Assembly: GCF_018614035.1 (NCBI RefSeq)
Contig: NZ_JAGGPA010000074.1
Location: 1-64,000 of the forward strand
Direction of reading: 5' to 3'
Length of the DNA: 64,000 nucleotides
Source: Streptomyces sp. ISL-96
GTDB taxonomy: Bacteria; Actinomycetota; Actinomycetes; Streptomycetales; Streptomycetaceae
Shown here one piece after another: positions 18,029 through 27,929 of the stretch; the stretch's first letter is position 1; each line of letters starts with the position of its first letter. A program made the position numbers and the translations under genes. The notes beneath the pieces were generated by a model. The model worked only from the letters and a program-made list of their open reading frames with translations. It was not told the origin of the DNA and searched no databases.

Positions 18029-18532
18029 ATGGGCACCACCCGGCAGCCTCGGTCGGGCGGCCTCGGCCCGGACTCGGCGAGCCACGGCTCTGCCTCGGCC
18101 CCGGCCTCTGCCGTGTCCGCCGCCGGTCAGGGGCGTTCCCTGGCGCTGACCAGTGCCAGCGGCATCGTGCCGCTCGCTCGCGACTTCACCCGCCAGGCGC
18201 TGTACGACTGGGGCTGGCTCCCCGCTTCGTCGGCCGACCGGCGGGCCGCTGCCGAGGACGTCCTGCTCGTCGTCTCCGAGCTGGTCACCAACGCCTGCCT
18301 GCACGCCGAGGGGCCCGAAGAACTGCGCGTCGCGTGCGACGGCAAAGTGCTGCGCCTGGAGGTCGTCGACCGTGGCACCGGCCAGCCTGCCCCGCGCACG
18401 CCGCACCGGGCCGGGCGGCCCGGCGGCCACGGCATGTTCATCGTGCAGCGGCTGTGCCTGGACTGGGGAGTCGAGCGGAGCCAGGAGTCCACAGGCAAGA
18501 CCGTCTGGGCGGAACTCGCCGCTCCGGCGTAG
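18029..18532 (+). CDS. anti-sigma regulatory factor, GHKL serine kinase (RsbW-like)
   Basis: A 167-residue protein with a GHKL ATPase domain: N-box ELVTNACLHA, G1 box VDRGTG and G2 box GGHGMFIVQRL. It probably binds the neighbouring sigma factor and phosphorylates the STAS antagonist. About 45 residues of Ala/Ser-rich sequence precede the domain. The ATG at 18029 is preceded by GAGGTGA. A helix region with VPLARDFTRQAL is typical of Streptomyces RsbW homologues. Confidence 0.9.
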   Translation: MGTTRQPRSGGLGPDSASHGSASAPASAVSAAGQGRSLALTSASGIVPLARDFTRQALYDWGWLPASSADRRAAAEDVLLVVSELVTNACLHAEGPEELRVACDGKVLRLEVVDRGTGQPAPRTPHRAGRPGGHGMFIVQRLCLDWGVERSQESTGKTVWAELAAPA

Positions 18533-18601
18533 TAGTCCGTAGTCACGCAGTCCACCGCACGGTCCCTCCCCAGGCGTTACCGGCGGTTCGCGGTCATTCA
18601 G

Positions 18602-18631
18602 GTGCACGTCTATCCGGCGTGCACTTTCTCT
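18602..18631 (+). terminator. rho-independent terminator after the anti-sigma gene
   Basis: GTGCACG (18602-18608) and CGTGCAC (18618-18624) form a 7-bp stem followed by TTTCTCTT. Confidence 0.6.
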
Positions 18632-18717
18632 TCCCCCCGCAAGGCCTCAGGCGTACCTTGACGCCCAATCTGATGTGTCGTCAGTAACCTGAAGCTTCCG
18701 GCATAAGGGGACTCGAG

Positions 18718-19407
18718 GTGTCGTACCAGAAGCGGACAACTCTCGCGCTGGCAGCGGCGGTCGCGGGCTCGGTGGTGCTGCTGGCCGCCCCCGCGGCCCA
18801 TGCCGACGTCGTGGACGTCAACTACCAGTGCAAGACGCCGATCGGGAACAAGGGAGCCGTCTCCCCGATCGACATCAAGGCCGTCAAGAGCGGCAGCGCG
18901 TACAAGCTCACCATGTCCTTCCAGAAGGGCGTCTCGTCCAGCCCCGTGGAACTGGGCAAGGGGGCGATGAATCCGAGCGCCGTCATCAAACTGGGCGGTG
19001 CGGACAGCGGCACCGTGCCGGTGTCGGGCCCGCCGAACCCGGCGGCCATCCCCGCCAACACCCCCATCAAAATCAGCGACTTGACGGGTACGTACACCCC
19101 TGCCAAGAGCGGCAAGGTCACCTTCACGGCGTCCGTCCTGACCATCAAGGCGCTCGGTACGACCACCACCTGCACCCCCTCCAACAACCCCAAGCCGTCG
19201 CTCGAACTCGACGTCAAGGGCGCGGGCGGCGGCGGCTCCTCGGGCGGTACGTCGCAGAACGCGTCCGGCGGCAGCCCCGGCGAGCTGCCGAAGACGGGCC
19301 CGCTGGACTCCGCACTGGCGCTCGGCACGCTCGGCGGCACGGTCCTGCTGACCGGGGCGGCCGGGGCGCTGTGGCTGACCCGGCGCGGCCAGCGGCCCAC
19401 GGGCTGA
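18718..19407 (+). CDS. secreted surface protein with LPKTG sortase signal
   Basis: A 229-residue exported protein. A signal peptide (about residues 1-30, ending APAAHA) is followed by a beta-rich domain (about 31-170) with a Cys near each end, a Gly/Ser linker, LPKTG at about 190-194, a hydrophobic segment and RR. This is a complete cell-wall sorting signal, so sortase anchoring to peptidoglycan is likely. The domain is homologous to the second domain of the protein at 21469: both show GTVPV(S/T)GP, TGTY(T/K)P and a closing Cys. GTG 18718 follows AAGGGGA. First gene of a four-gene surface operon. Function unknown. Confidence 0.85.
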   Translation: MSYQKRTTLALAAAVAGSVVLLAAPAAHADVVDVNYQCKTPIGNKGAVSPIDIKAVKSGSAYKLTMSFQKGVSSSPVELGKGAMNPSAVIKLGGADSGTVPVSGPPNPAAIPANTPIKISDLTGTYTPAKSGKVTFTASVLTIKALGTTTTCTPSNNPKPSLELDVKGAGGGGSSGGTSQNASGGSPGELPKTGPLDSALALGTLGGTVLLTGAAGALWLTRRGQRPTG

Positions 19408-19415
19408 AGCCGCCC

Positions 19416-20342
19416 GTGCAGCCGCCGCGCAGTGTCCGTCACGCCGGCCACCGCCGCCGTCTCGCCGTCGCGGCCGTGGTGCTGCTGTGCGCCGCTGCCG
19501 CTGCCGTGCTGCCGCCGTCCGCCGCCGCGGCGGACGGCGGGCCACCCTGGACCGCGGCCCCGAGCGGCGACGGCAGACCGTACTTCTACCTGGAGGGCGT
19601 GGCCGGCACGGTCTTCGAGGACACCCTGTCGCTGACCAACCCGGGCAGCGAGCCCCGCACGGTCGGGCTGCGCGGCACGGGCAAGGGTGCCGGGGCATGG
19701 ATCGTGCTCGCCACCCCCGAGCTGAAGATCCCGCCGCGCACCCGCGCGGAGGTCCCCTTCACGGTGACGGTGCCGCCGGGTGCGGCGCCCGGCGACCACA
19801 CGGGCGCGATCGTCGCCTCGGGAGCGGGCCGTGAGACGGACGTACGCGTTCATCTGCGCGTCAGTGGCCCGAGGCTGGCGGCGCTGACGGTCGAGGACGT
19901 GACGGTCAGCTCTCAGGGCGACGGCGCGGTCATCGCATACGCACTGGTCAACCGGGGCAACACCACGCTCACCCCGCGCCTGGCCGTCCGCGCCGAAGGC
20001 CTGGCCGGCGGCGATCTCCTGCACCGCGCGCCCCGCACCCTCCCGGAGCGCCTCGCCCCCGGCGAACGCGTGGAACGCACCGAACCCTGGCCCGACGCCC
20101 CCGCGCTCGACGCGGCGACCGTACGCCTCACCGCGACCGCGGCAGGCGGCGCACGCGGCGAGGCGACGGCGTCGGCGTCCTTCGTGCCCTGGCCCACGGT
20201 GACGGGCGCGGCGCTGCTGGTACTGGCCGCCGGGGGAGCGGCGGCACGACACGTACGCCGCCGCCGAACCCCGCCAACGACGCCCACGGCCCCTCCAACG
20301 ACCCCCGAACGGCACCTGGCGCAGGCAGGAGCGACAACGTGA
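19416..20342 (+). CDS. secreted membrane-anchored protein with repeated beta domains
   Basis: A 308-residue exported protein. A basic N-terminus and hydrophobic signal (RRRLAVAAVVLLCAAAAAVL) are followed by a domain like DUF916/COG1470 extracellular modules (FEDTLSLTNPGSEPRTVGLR; VPFTVTVPPGAAPGDHTGAI) and an Ig-like second domain. One transmembrane helix near residue 275 precedes a short basic cytoplasmic tail. GTG 19416 lies 8 bases after the previous stop, and the gene overlaps the next by 4 bases. In Firmicutes such domains accompany WxL surface proteins; here the partners would be the two sortase substrates. Role unknown. Confidence 0.75.
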   Translation: MQPPRSVRHAGHRRRLAVAAVVLLCAAAAAVLPPSAAAADGGPPWTAAPSGDGRPYFYLEGVAGTVFEDTLSLTNPGSEPRTVGLRGTGKGAGAWIVLATPELKIPPRTRAEVPFTVTVPPGAAPGDHTGAIVASGAGRETDVRVHLRVSGPRLAALTVEDVTVSSQGDGAVIAYALVNRGNTTLTPRLAVRAEGLAGGDLLHRAPRTLPERLAPGERVERTEPWPDAPALDAATVRLTATAAGGARGEATASASFVPWPTVTGAALLVLAAGGAAARHVRRRRTPPTTPTAPPTTPERHLAQAGATT

Positions 20343-21472
20343 CCCCCGCCACCCCCGACTGCCTCCGACCTGGCGCCCGCTCCGACACCCGAGGCCGCCC
20401 TGCGGGAGCGACCCCTGCTTGCGCACTGGGGGCCGTAGCGTTGCTGCTGGGCCTGGTCCTTCTCCCCGCCAGTGCCGCCGCCAGTGCCGCCGCCAGGGCC
20501 GACCCGCCCCCCGTGGTCACGCTCTCCCAGCAGGAGGCCGGCAAGGGCGGTGACATCACCGTCAGCGGGACAGGGTGGCGGCCCAAAACGCTCCTCATGA
20601 TGCTGATCTGCGGCCAGTCCGCCCCCGGCAGAGGCGTGATCGGTGGCACCAACTCCTGCGCGAACTCCGACGGCCGCGCCGTGACCACCGACGCCCAAGG
20701 CGCCTTCCGCAAGAAGATGCCGGTGGCCGAGCCGCCGAAGCCCTGCCCGTGCGTCGTGCACGTCGCGACGGTCACCGGCAGCGAACCAGCCGCAGTGGAC
20801 GCCGAGTTCAAGGTCGCCGGCCACCCCGTCGCACCGCTCCCGCAGCCCGGCGAGGGCGGAAAACTCGCCGTGCTCGCGGCCGCCCGGCTCGATGGTTCGG
20901 GCTCCGTACTGACCTGGTTCGGCGCCCCGCAGACCCGCAGACTCGTCGTCACCGTCGGCAATCTCGGCTCCGACCCCGTGAAGGACCCCGTCTTCCAAGT
21001 CGGCACCTCGCACGGCGTGTTCGCCCCGCAGTGGGAGGAACGCCAGTGGCGGGGCACCATCCAGCCCGGCAAGAAGGCCCGCGTCGCCCTGGACGTCCAG
21101 CTGTCGGCCGGCGCGCACGGCGACTACCTCGTGTCACTCAAGTACGGGCAGAAGGTACTGGCCGAGCAGCCGTGGGGCGTGGGACGGCCGTGGGGCGTCA
21201 CGCTCTTCTGGGTCCTGCTGTGCGTCGTCGTCCCGGCGGCGGTCTTCCGTATCGGCATGGCGGCAGTCGACCGGGTCCGGCCGGTCCGGCCGCGTACGCC
21301 GGGCCGCCACCGCCCGGCGCGCCTCCAGACCCGACCCCCTACACCACGACGGAACGCGACAAGCGCCCCGGCCCTGCCGTGGTTCACCCCGGACAACGCG
21401 CCGGGCCCGCACACCCAGATCTCCGCACCGTCCAAGTCCCAGAACAGTCCGACGACGAAGGGAAATTCGTGA
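20339..21472 (+). CDS. secreted protein with neocarzinostatin-like domain and C-terminal membrane helix
   Basis: A 377-residue protein. An N-terminal signal (ALGAVALLLGLVLLPASAAA) is followed by a domain with VVTLSQQEAGKGGDITVSGT and GWRPKTLLMMLICGQ, reminiscent of the neocarzinostatin/macromomycin beta-sandwich that many actinobacteria use in surface proteins. A second beta domain follows, then a transmembrane helix (GVTLFWVLLCVVVPAAVF) and a basic, proline-rich tail of about 65 residues. GTG 20339 overlaps the previous stop (GTGA), so it is coupled. Third gene of the surface operon. Function unknown. Confidence 0.75.
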   Translation: MTPATPDCLRPGARSDTRGRPAGATPACALGAVALLLGLVLLPASAAASAAARADPPPVVTLSQQEAGKGGDITVSGTGWRPKTLLMMLICGQSAPGRGVIGGTNSCANSDGRAVTTDAQGAFRKKMPVAEPPKPCPCVVHVATVTGSEPAAVDAEFKVAGHPVAPLPQPGEGGKLAVLAAARLDGSGSVLTWFGAPQTRRLVVTVGNLGSDPVKDPVFQVGTSHGVFAPQWEERQWRGTIQPGKKARVALDVQLSAGAHGDYLVSLKYGQKVLAEQPWGVGRPWGVTLFWVLLCVVVPAAVFRIGMAAVDRVRPVRPRTPGRHRPARLQTRPPTPRRNATSAPALPWFTPDNAPGPHTQISAPSKSQNSPTTKGNS

Positions 21473-22794
21473 CCACGCAACGGAGGATGAGCGCGGCCGG
21501 CGTCGCGCTGATGCTCGGCGGCGCGGGAATCCTGCTCGCGGCGAGTCCCGCGCAAGCAGCCGAAGTCTCGTTCAAGACCGAGTGCATACCCCCGCCCATC
21601 TCCGGCATGCCGCCCGTACAGGGCACCACGAAGGTGCAGATCACCGCACCCGCGGAGGCCAAGGTGGGCGACGAGGTCGAGGTGGTGTGGAAGACGGTCG
21701 AGGCCGCTTCCAAGAACCCCGACGTCATCGATCTGGAGAAGGACACCGTCAAGCCGACCGGAACCATCAAGGTGACCGGCGCGGCGACCGCAGACCTGAA
21801 GATGGAGGGTCCGCGGCAGAACCCGCCGATCCCCAAGAACAGCCCGATGGTGCTGTCCGACATGAAGGGCAAGCTGAAACTGGAGAAGGCCGGCGAGGTC
21901 ACTCTCACGCCCGACGCGTACAACATCAACGTCAGCAAGCCGATGTCCACGGACACCAAGTGCACGCCGAAGGAGACGGTCAAGGCCGCCGCGACCATCA
22001 AGGTCACGGAGGCCGGCGGCGGTACGTCGGGCGGCACGACGTCCGGCGGCAGCGATACGGGCGGAACCGCTGCCGGTGGTACGGCCTCGTCCGGCGGCAG
22101 CACGACGTCCGCCGGCGGCACCACGTCCGGCGGTGGTGACGGCGGGCAGAGCGACTTCCCCGGCAAGGAGGTCACCGTAGCCTTCGAGTGCAAGTCACCG
22201 GGCCCGGCGAGCATCAACTCCAAGGTGGCGATCAACGCCAAGAAGAACAACGGCAGTTACGACCTGATCGTCAAGACCGCCAAGGGCGTCATGGACAGCC
22301 CGGCCGCACTCCCGGCCGGCGCGCTCAAGCCGTCCATGGCGATCCCGGTCGGCGGCGCAGACAAGGGCACGGTCCCCGTGACCGGCCCCGCCAACAAGGA
22401 CCCACTGGAACAGGGCAAGCCGGTGGATCTACCGGACATGACAGGGACGTACAAGCCGGGAGCCACCGGCAAGTCCACCCTCAGCCCGGGCACGCTAACG
22501 ATCGAGGTGACCCTGGGCGCCCAGAAGATCACCATCCCCTGCACCGTCAAGGGCAAGGCGGAGGTCTCCCTGGAGCTCGACACCTCCGCCCAGCCCGGCG
22601 GCGCGTCGGGCGGCACCACGTCCGGCGGTACGGCCGGCGGAGGCACAGCGACCACCGGCGGCGGCCTGGCCGACACCGGCGCAGCCGACAACGGCGGCCT
22701 GCGCGCCCTGGGCCTCGTAGCGGGCACGGTGATCCTGCTGGGCGGCGCGGTGTTCACGTTCACCCCGTGGCGCCACTTGCGCGGCAGCCGCTGA
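21469..22794 (+). CDS. two-domain secreted surface protein with LADTG sortase signal
   Basis: A 441-residue exported protein. The signal peptide ends SPAQAA. Two related beta domains (about 30-180 and 225-375) are separated by a Gly/Thr/Ser linker, and a second such linker leads to LADTG (about 400-404), a hydrophobic helix and a basic tail. LAxTG is the signal read by actinobacterial class E sortases. The second domain is clearly homologous to the LPKTG protein at the start of the operon. GTG 21469 overlaps the previous stop and has GAAGGGAAA upstream. Probably wall-linked. No sortase gene lies in the window. Confidence 0.85.
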   Translation: MTTQRRMSAAGVALMLGGAGILLAASPAQAAEVSFKTECIPPPISGMPPVQGTTKVQITAPAEAKVGDEVEVVWKTVEAASKNPDVIDLEKDTVKPTGTIKVTGAATADLKMEGPRQNPPIPKNSPMVLSDMKGKLKLEKAGEVTLTPDAYNINVSKPMSTDTKCTPKETVKAAATIKVTEAGGGTSGGTTSGGSDTGGTAAGGTASSGGSTTSAGGTTSGGGDGGQSDFPGKEVTVAFECKSPGPASINSKVAINAKKNNGSYDLIVKTAKGVMDSPAALPAGALKPSMAIPVGGADKGTVPVTGPANKDPLEQGKPVDLPDMTGTYKPGATGKSTLSPGTLTIEVTLGAQKITIPCTVKGKAEVSLELDTSAQPGGASGGTTSGGTAGGGTATTGGGLADTGAADNGGLRALGLVAGTVILLGGAVFTFTPWRHLRGSR

Positions 22795-23486
22795 GCCGTT
22801 GCGCAGAGCGGGTGCCGGGACAGCTCGCGCTTCCCGGCACCCGCGGTACGTCCGCCGTCGCTCGACACCCGCGCTGTGGGTGCGGGGCCGCATTCTCGAC
22901 GAGGCGGATGCGATGAACCCCCCACTTAACGAATCGCAACGCCCCTTCAGCCCCACCAACCCCAGCCGTGACGCTTCCCGCCCCTTCGGGAGCGTTTCAA
23001 CCCGCTCCACCCCCGGCGACACCACCACTCACCCACACCAGCCACGTGCTTGAGGCTCCACCGACCACCGCTCGGGGGTGGGCGCCGAACCGGCCCGAGT
23101 CACCCCATTCAACTTTCGCGCTCAGCCTGCAGACTGTCCGGTCCGCAGGTCGACCCGACTGCGCGGCCGTCCACCGGGCGTGGGTGATCTGTGCGTCCGG
23201 AATGGGAGTGTCGCACCAGCAACCGTCGCCGCACCCGCTGAGACTGGGGCCGAGCTGCCCCCTCAACCTTCCGCGCCCCACCCACACACCCGCCGCTCGG
23301 CAGCGATAGCCGGGCCAGCAGCTCAGCTTGCGCCGGGCCCGCCCCCGGGGGCGGCCCCTCACCCCAAACAACCAACGCCCCGGCCCCGCCCAGCGACGCG
23401 GCAAAGGCCGGGGCCCCCACGCAACAGCGTGGCGGCCCCGGCCTCCGGAACGACAGCTACTCAGTGCACCAGCCAGTGCACCCCCG
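22795..23486. other. intergenic region after the surface operon
   Basis: About 690 bases without a supported gene. It holds a possible hairpin at 22972-22994 and a strong hairpin at 23405-23444. Open frames here lack domains and ribosome-binding sites. Confidence 0.6.
23405..23444 (-). terminator. terminator hairpin downstream of the peptide transporter
   Basis: Outer arms AGGCCGGGG (23405-23413) and CCCCGGCCT (23436-23444), plus an inner CCACGC/GCGTGG pairing, form a long stem 43 bases beyond the transporter stop. Confidence 0.65.
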
Positions 23487-24986
23487 TCAGTGCACCCCGC
23501 CCATAAGCGGCTGCACCTTCCTCCGGTACATGAAGATCGCGAACCCGCCCAGCATCGCGATGGCGCCCTGGCTGGCGAACCACCACTCCGTGTCCGTCGG
23601 CGCTCCGATCAACTGCAGCAGCGCGATCACCGAGGATCCCGCGGTCACGGCGAGGAACCAGACACCCATCATCTGCGACGCGTACTTGGCCGGAGCCAGC
23701 TTCGTCGTCAGCGACAGGCCGACCGGCGAGAGCGTGAGCTCACCGACGGTCTGGATCAGGTAGACCGAGCACAGCCACAGCGGAGTGACCTTGACGTCGC
23801 CCCCGGACGCCGTCTGGGCCAGCATCATCACGAAGAACGAGGCGCCGATCATCACCAGACCGAACGCGAACTTACTCAGCGTGCTCGGCTCCTTGGCGCG
23901 GCGCGAGAGCGCCACCCACAGCCAGGCGAAGACCGGCGCGAGCGCCATCACGTACAGCGGGTTCAGCGACTGGAACCAGCTCTCCGGGAAGGCGAAGCCG
24001 AGCATCGAGCTCGCGGTGTTGTCCTTGGCGAACAGGGTCAGCGTGGAGCCGGTCTGGTCGTAGATGCCCCAGAAGGCGGCGGCGGCCACGAAGAACCAGA
24101 CGTACGCCGACACCCGCGACCGCTCGACGGCGCTCAGGTCGCTGTCGCGCTTGATACGGATGATGTAGAACGCGGGCAGCACCAGACCAAGGATGGTCAG
24201 CGGCCACAGCACCCAGTCGATCGTGAACTGGCCACTGAGACCGACCACCGTGTACGCGACGCCCGCGACGGCAAGCCACACCAGCGCCTTGCGGACAATG
24301 CCCACGCGGTCCGCGTCCGACAGCGGCGCCGGCACCTCATTCGACTCCGGCGCCAGGTTGCGGAAGCCGAGGAAGTAGAAGGCGAGGCCGATGGCCATGC
24401 CGACACCGGCCATGGCGAAGCCGTAGTGCCAGTTGACCTTCTGGCCGACCCAGCCGATCGTCAGCGGGGCGACGAAGGCGCCGAGGTTGATGCCCATGTA
24501 GAAGATCGTGAAGCCACCGTCACGACGCGGGTCGTTCTTGTCCCGGTACAGGTGGCCGACCATCGTCGAGATGTTGGCCTTGAGGAGACCGGAACCGGCG
24601 GCGATGAACGCCAGGCCGATGAAGAACGACACCACCGTCGGCAGCGCCAGCAGGAAGTGGCCGATCATGATGATCGTGCCGGAGACCGCCACGGTCTTCC
24701 GGGCGCCCCAGACACGGTCGCCGAACCAGCCGCCCGGCAGGGCGAGCAGGTACACCATCGCGTTGTACACGGAGTAGATGGCGATGGCGGTGCCCGCGTC
24801 GAACCCGAGGCCGCCGTCGGCCACCGCGGCCGACAGGTAGAGCACGAGCAGGGCGCGCATGCCGTAATAGCTGTAGCGCTCCCACATCTCGGTCATGAAC
24901 AGGTTGGCCAAGCCGCGGGGGTGGCCGAGGAAGGTCCTCTCGACGCCAGGAGTACTGGCCGAGTCCTTCGTCAGGCTGGACGCCAT
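23487..24986 (-). CDS. proton-dependent oligopeptide transporter (POT/PTR family)
   Basis: A 499-residue major-facilitator protein with about 14 hydrophobic segments. The first helix carries the POT signature EMWERYSYYGMRALLVLYL (the ExxER proton-coupling motif), and the FYMGINLGAFVAPL segment is typical of the family. Predicted to import di- and tripeptides with protons. The ATG at 24986 has GAGGATCCACC upstream. It is monocistronic and divergent from the two-component system. Confidence 0.93.
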   Translation of the reverse strand: MASSLTKDSASTPGVERTFLGHPRGLANLFMTEMWERYSYYGMRALLVLYLSAAVADGGLGFDAGTAIAIYSVYNAMVYLLALPGGWFGDRVWGARKTVAVSGTIIMIGHFLLALPTVVSFFIGLAFIAAGSGLLKANISTMVGHLYRDKNDPRRDGGFTIFYMGINLGAFVAPLTIGWVGQKVNWHYGFAMAGVGMAIGLAFYFLGFRNLAPESNEVPAPLSDADRVGIVRKALVWLAVAGVAYTVVGLSGQFTIDWVLWPLTILGLVLPAFYIIRIKRDSDLSAVERSRVSAYVWFFVAAAAFWGIYDQTGSTLTLFAKDNTASSMLGFAFPESWFQSLNPLYVMALAPVFAWLWVALSRRAKEPSTLSKFAFGLVMIGASFFVMMLAQTASGGDVKVTPLWLCSVYLIQTVGELTLSPVGLSLTTKLAPAKYASQMMGVWFLAVTAGSSVIALLQLIGAPTDTEWWFASQGAIAMLGGFAIFMYRRKVQPLMGGVH

Positions 24987-25456
24987 GGTGGATCCTCGCT
25001 CGCTCGGGACGCGTCCGCCTCGTGAGCGGGTGCGCGCCCGGTGTGGGGGTGGCCGACGGCACGCGACGGCCCGGCCGACAGGTCATTCACTGTCCGGGCA
25101 GGCGATGCCATGGCGGGCGATGCCAATCCCGCACAGAAAAGAGCCCTTTGGTGTGTTTCATCGCCAAAAGGTCTCTCGGTCCTGCTACAGACGACTCGCC
25201 ACGATACGGCACGACACCGGTACATATGGAAGGACTTGAGATATGGATCACAGGGTGTACCGGAACCAGCGAGCCTGATTCGAAGGTCGATACCAGGATC
25301 GCATCCCACAGCCGCAGGACAGCACGAGGACGGCACGAGGACAGCGCAAGGACGGCACGAACACAGCACGAGGACAGCACGAGGACGGCGCGAGGACAGA
25401 ACGATCACTCGGCATCGAGACCCCTCCCCGTACCCCACGCGGACTACCATCACCCC
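24987..25456. other. divergent intergenic region, transporter / response regulator
   Basis: A 470-base region between divergent genes, less GC-rich around 25130-25260. It carries an array of eight 11-bp direct repeats ending 53 bases before the response-regulator start. No gene is supported. Confidence 0.6.
25316..25403 (+). repeat. eight tandem 11-bp direct repeats upstream of the response regulator
   Basis: Eight contiguous units of consensus AGGACRGCACG, with 0-3 differences each. The period is one helical turn. OmpR/PhoB-type regulators bind 11-bp direct repeats (for example Streptomyces PhoP boxes), so this could be an autoregulatory binding array. The sequence is seen directly; the function is inferred. 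Confidence 0.85.
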
Positions 25457-26134
<678 letters not shown>

Positions 26135-26149
26135 CGTACACACACAGCC

Positions 26150-27415
26150 ATGCGCCGCCGCCTGATCAACTCCACGCTCGCCGTGGTGCTCGTCGTCATC
26201 GCCGTCTTCGGCGTCTCCCTGGTCCTCGTCGAGACGCGGACCATCAGCAACAGCGCCCAGGAGAGCGTCGACTCCGAGGCGCTGCGCCTGATCAGCGTCG
26301 TGGAGAGCCGCATCCTCGGTGAGGAGAGCGTCAACCCGGGTGTGCTGGAGGAGCAGATCCACCCCGAGCGGTACGCCCGTATCGAGATCCCGGGCCGCCC
26401 CCCCATCGAGATCGGCGAACGCCCTGAGGGCAGCCTCATCACGGGCGTCGCGCGGAGCAAGTCGGGCGAGAAGGTCACCGTCCAGGAGTCCCGCTCCACC
26501 GTCACCGACGAAGTCGGCCGTACGCTCATGATCATCGGGGCGGTGGCGCTGCTCGCCGTGATCGCCGCGGTACTCCTCGCCGTACGCCAGGCGAACCGGC
26601 TCGCCTCCCCGCTCACCGACCTCGCCGAAACCGCCGAACGCCTCGGCTCGGGCGACCCAAGACCCCGCCACAAGCGGTACGGCGTACCGGAGCTCGACCG
26701 GGTCGCCGACGTACTCGACTCCAGCGCAGAGCGCATCGGCCGGATGCTCACCGCCGAGCGCCGCCTGGCGGCCGACGCCTCCCACCAGCTCCGTACACCC
26801 CTCACAGCCCTCTCCATGCGGCTGGAGGAGATCACCCTCACCGAGGACCTGGACACGGTGAAGGAGGAGGCGACGATCGCGCTGACGCAGGTCGAGCGGC
26901 TCACCGACGTCGTACAGCGGCTGCTCACCAACTCCCGCGACCCGCGCACCGGCTCCGCCGTCGTCTTCGACATCGACGAGGTCGTCAAGCAGCAGATCGA
27001 GGAGTGGCGCCCGGCCTACCGCAGCGCGGGCCGCGCCATCGTGCACTCGGGCAAGCAGGGCCTGCGGGCCGTCGGCACACCGGGCGCGGTCGCTCAGGTG
27101 CTGGCCGCGCTGATCGAGAATTCGCTGATGCACGGTGGCGGTACGGTCGCCCTGCGCACCCGCGTCACCGGCAATCAGGCCGTCATCGAGGTGACCGACG
27201 AGGGTCCCGGCGTACCGGCGGACCTCGGCGCGCGGATCTTCGAGCGCAGCATCAGCGGCCGTAACTCGACCGGGATCGGGCTGGCCGTGGCGCGCGACCT
27301 GGCGGAGGCCGACGGCGGCCGGCTGGAAATGCTCCAGCAGCAGCCGCCGGTGTTCGCGCTCTTCCTGAGCAGGGTGGCGCGCCCGAAGCAGGAGCCGGAG
27401 CCGACGGTCAGGTGA
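26150..27415 (+). CDS. sensor histidine kinase
   Basis: A 421-residue membrane kinase. Transmembrane helices at about 7-27 and 123-146 flank a short extracellular sensor region of about 95 residues. A HAMP linker, an H-box with His212 (ASHQLRTPLTAL), an N-box (ALIENSLMH) and ATP-binding GPGVP and GIGLAVARDLA follow. Its 3' end overlaps the convergent GtrA gene by 8 bases. Confidence 0.92.
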   Translation: MRRRLINSTLAVVLVVIAVFGVSLVLVETRTISNSAQESVDSEALRLISVVESRILGEESVNPGVLEEQIHPERYARIEIPGRPPIEIGERPEGSLITGVARSKSGEKVTVQESRSTVTDEVGRTLMIIGAVALLAVIAAVLLAVRQANRLASPLTDLAETAERLGSGDPRPRHKRYGVPELDRVADVLDSSAERIGRMLTAERRLAADASHQLRTPLTALSMRLEEITLTEDLDTVKEEATIALTQVERLTDVVQRLLTNSRDPRTGSAVVFDIDEVVKQQIEEWRPAYRSAGRAIVHSGKQGLRAVGTPGAVAQVLAALIENSLMHGGGTVALRTRVTGNQAVIEVTDEGPGVPADLGARIFERSISGRNSTGIGLAVARDLAEADGGRLEMLQQQPPVFALFLSRVARPKQEPEPTVR

Positions 27416-27929
27416 CGCGGTCGATTCGGGCGGCGTCCCGCCGGTCGTCCAGGAAGGGCTCCGCCGTCTCGGCGGCATCACCGCCGACGCCCGGCAGCTT
27501 CTGGAAGACCCAGGTGCGGTACGACCAGAACCGGAAGACGGTCGCGATGCCGATTCCGAGGAACTTGAAGAGGTTGCTCTGCAGCGGGCTGTCCCAGCCG
27601 AAGCCGTACGTCGCGGCGTACAGCACACCGCTCTGGATCACCAGGCCGATCACACTGAACAGCAGGAAGAGCGTGAGCTCCCTGGTCCTGCGGTTCTTGT
27701 CGCGCTCCCGGTAGGTGAAGTAGCGGAAGCCCAGGTAGTTGAAGCCGATCGCGACGACCGTGGCCACGATGCTCGCCCGGACGACGGGGAGGTCCGTGAG
27801 GTGCCGCACGAGGTTGAAGACGCCGAGGTCCACCAGCAGCCCCAGTCCACCGACCGTGCCGAACTTCGCGAACTCGCGCCCGATCTGTGCCAGGCGCCTT
27901 CGCAAGGGGCCGCCGTCCCGTCCACTCAT
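27408..27929 (-). CDS. GtrA-family membrane protein
   Basis: A 173-residue protein with four hydrophobic segments and the GtrA pattern FAKFGTVGGLGLLVDLGVF, FNYLGFRYFTY and FRFWSYRTWVF. GtrA proteins are thought to help flip lipid-linked sugars for envelope glycosylation. The ATG at 27929 is the first in frame. It ends in an 8-base overlap with the convergent kinase gene. Confidence 0.88.
   Translation of the reverse strand: MSGRDGGPLRRRLAQIGREFAKFGTVGGLGLLVDLGVFNLVRHLTDLPVVRASIVATVVAIGFNYLGFRYFTYRERDKNRRTRELTLFLLFSVIGLVIQSGVLYAATYGFGWDSPLQSNLFKFLGIGIATVFRFWSYRTWVFQKLPGVGGDAAETAEPFLDDRRDAARIDRVT

Noticed and set aside
25316..25403. CRISPR-like repeat array
   Set aside because: The 11-bp units are contiguous with no spacers, and there are no cas genes nearby.
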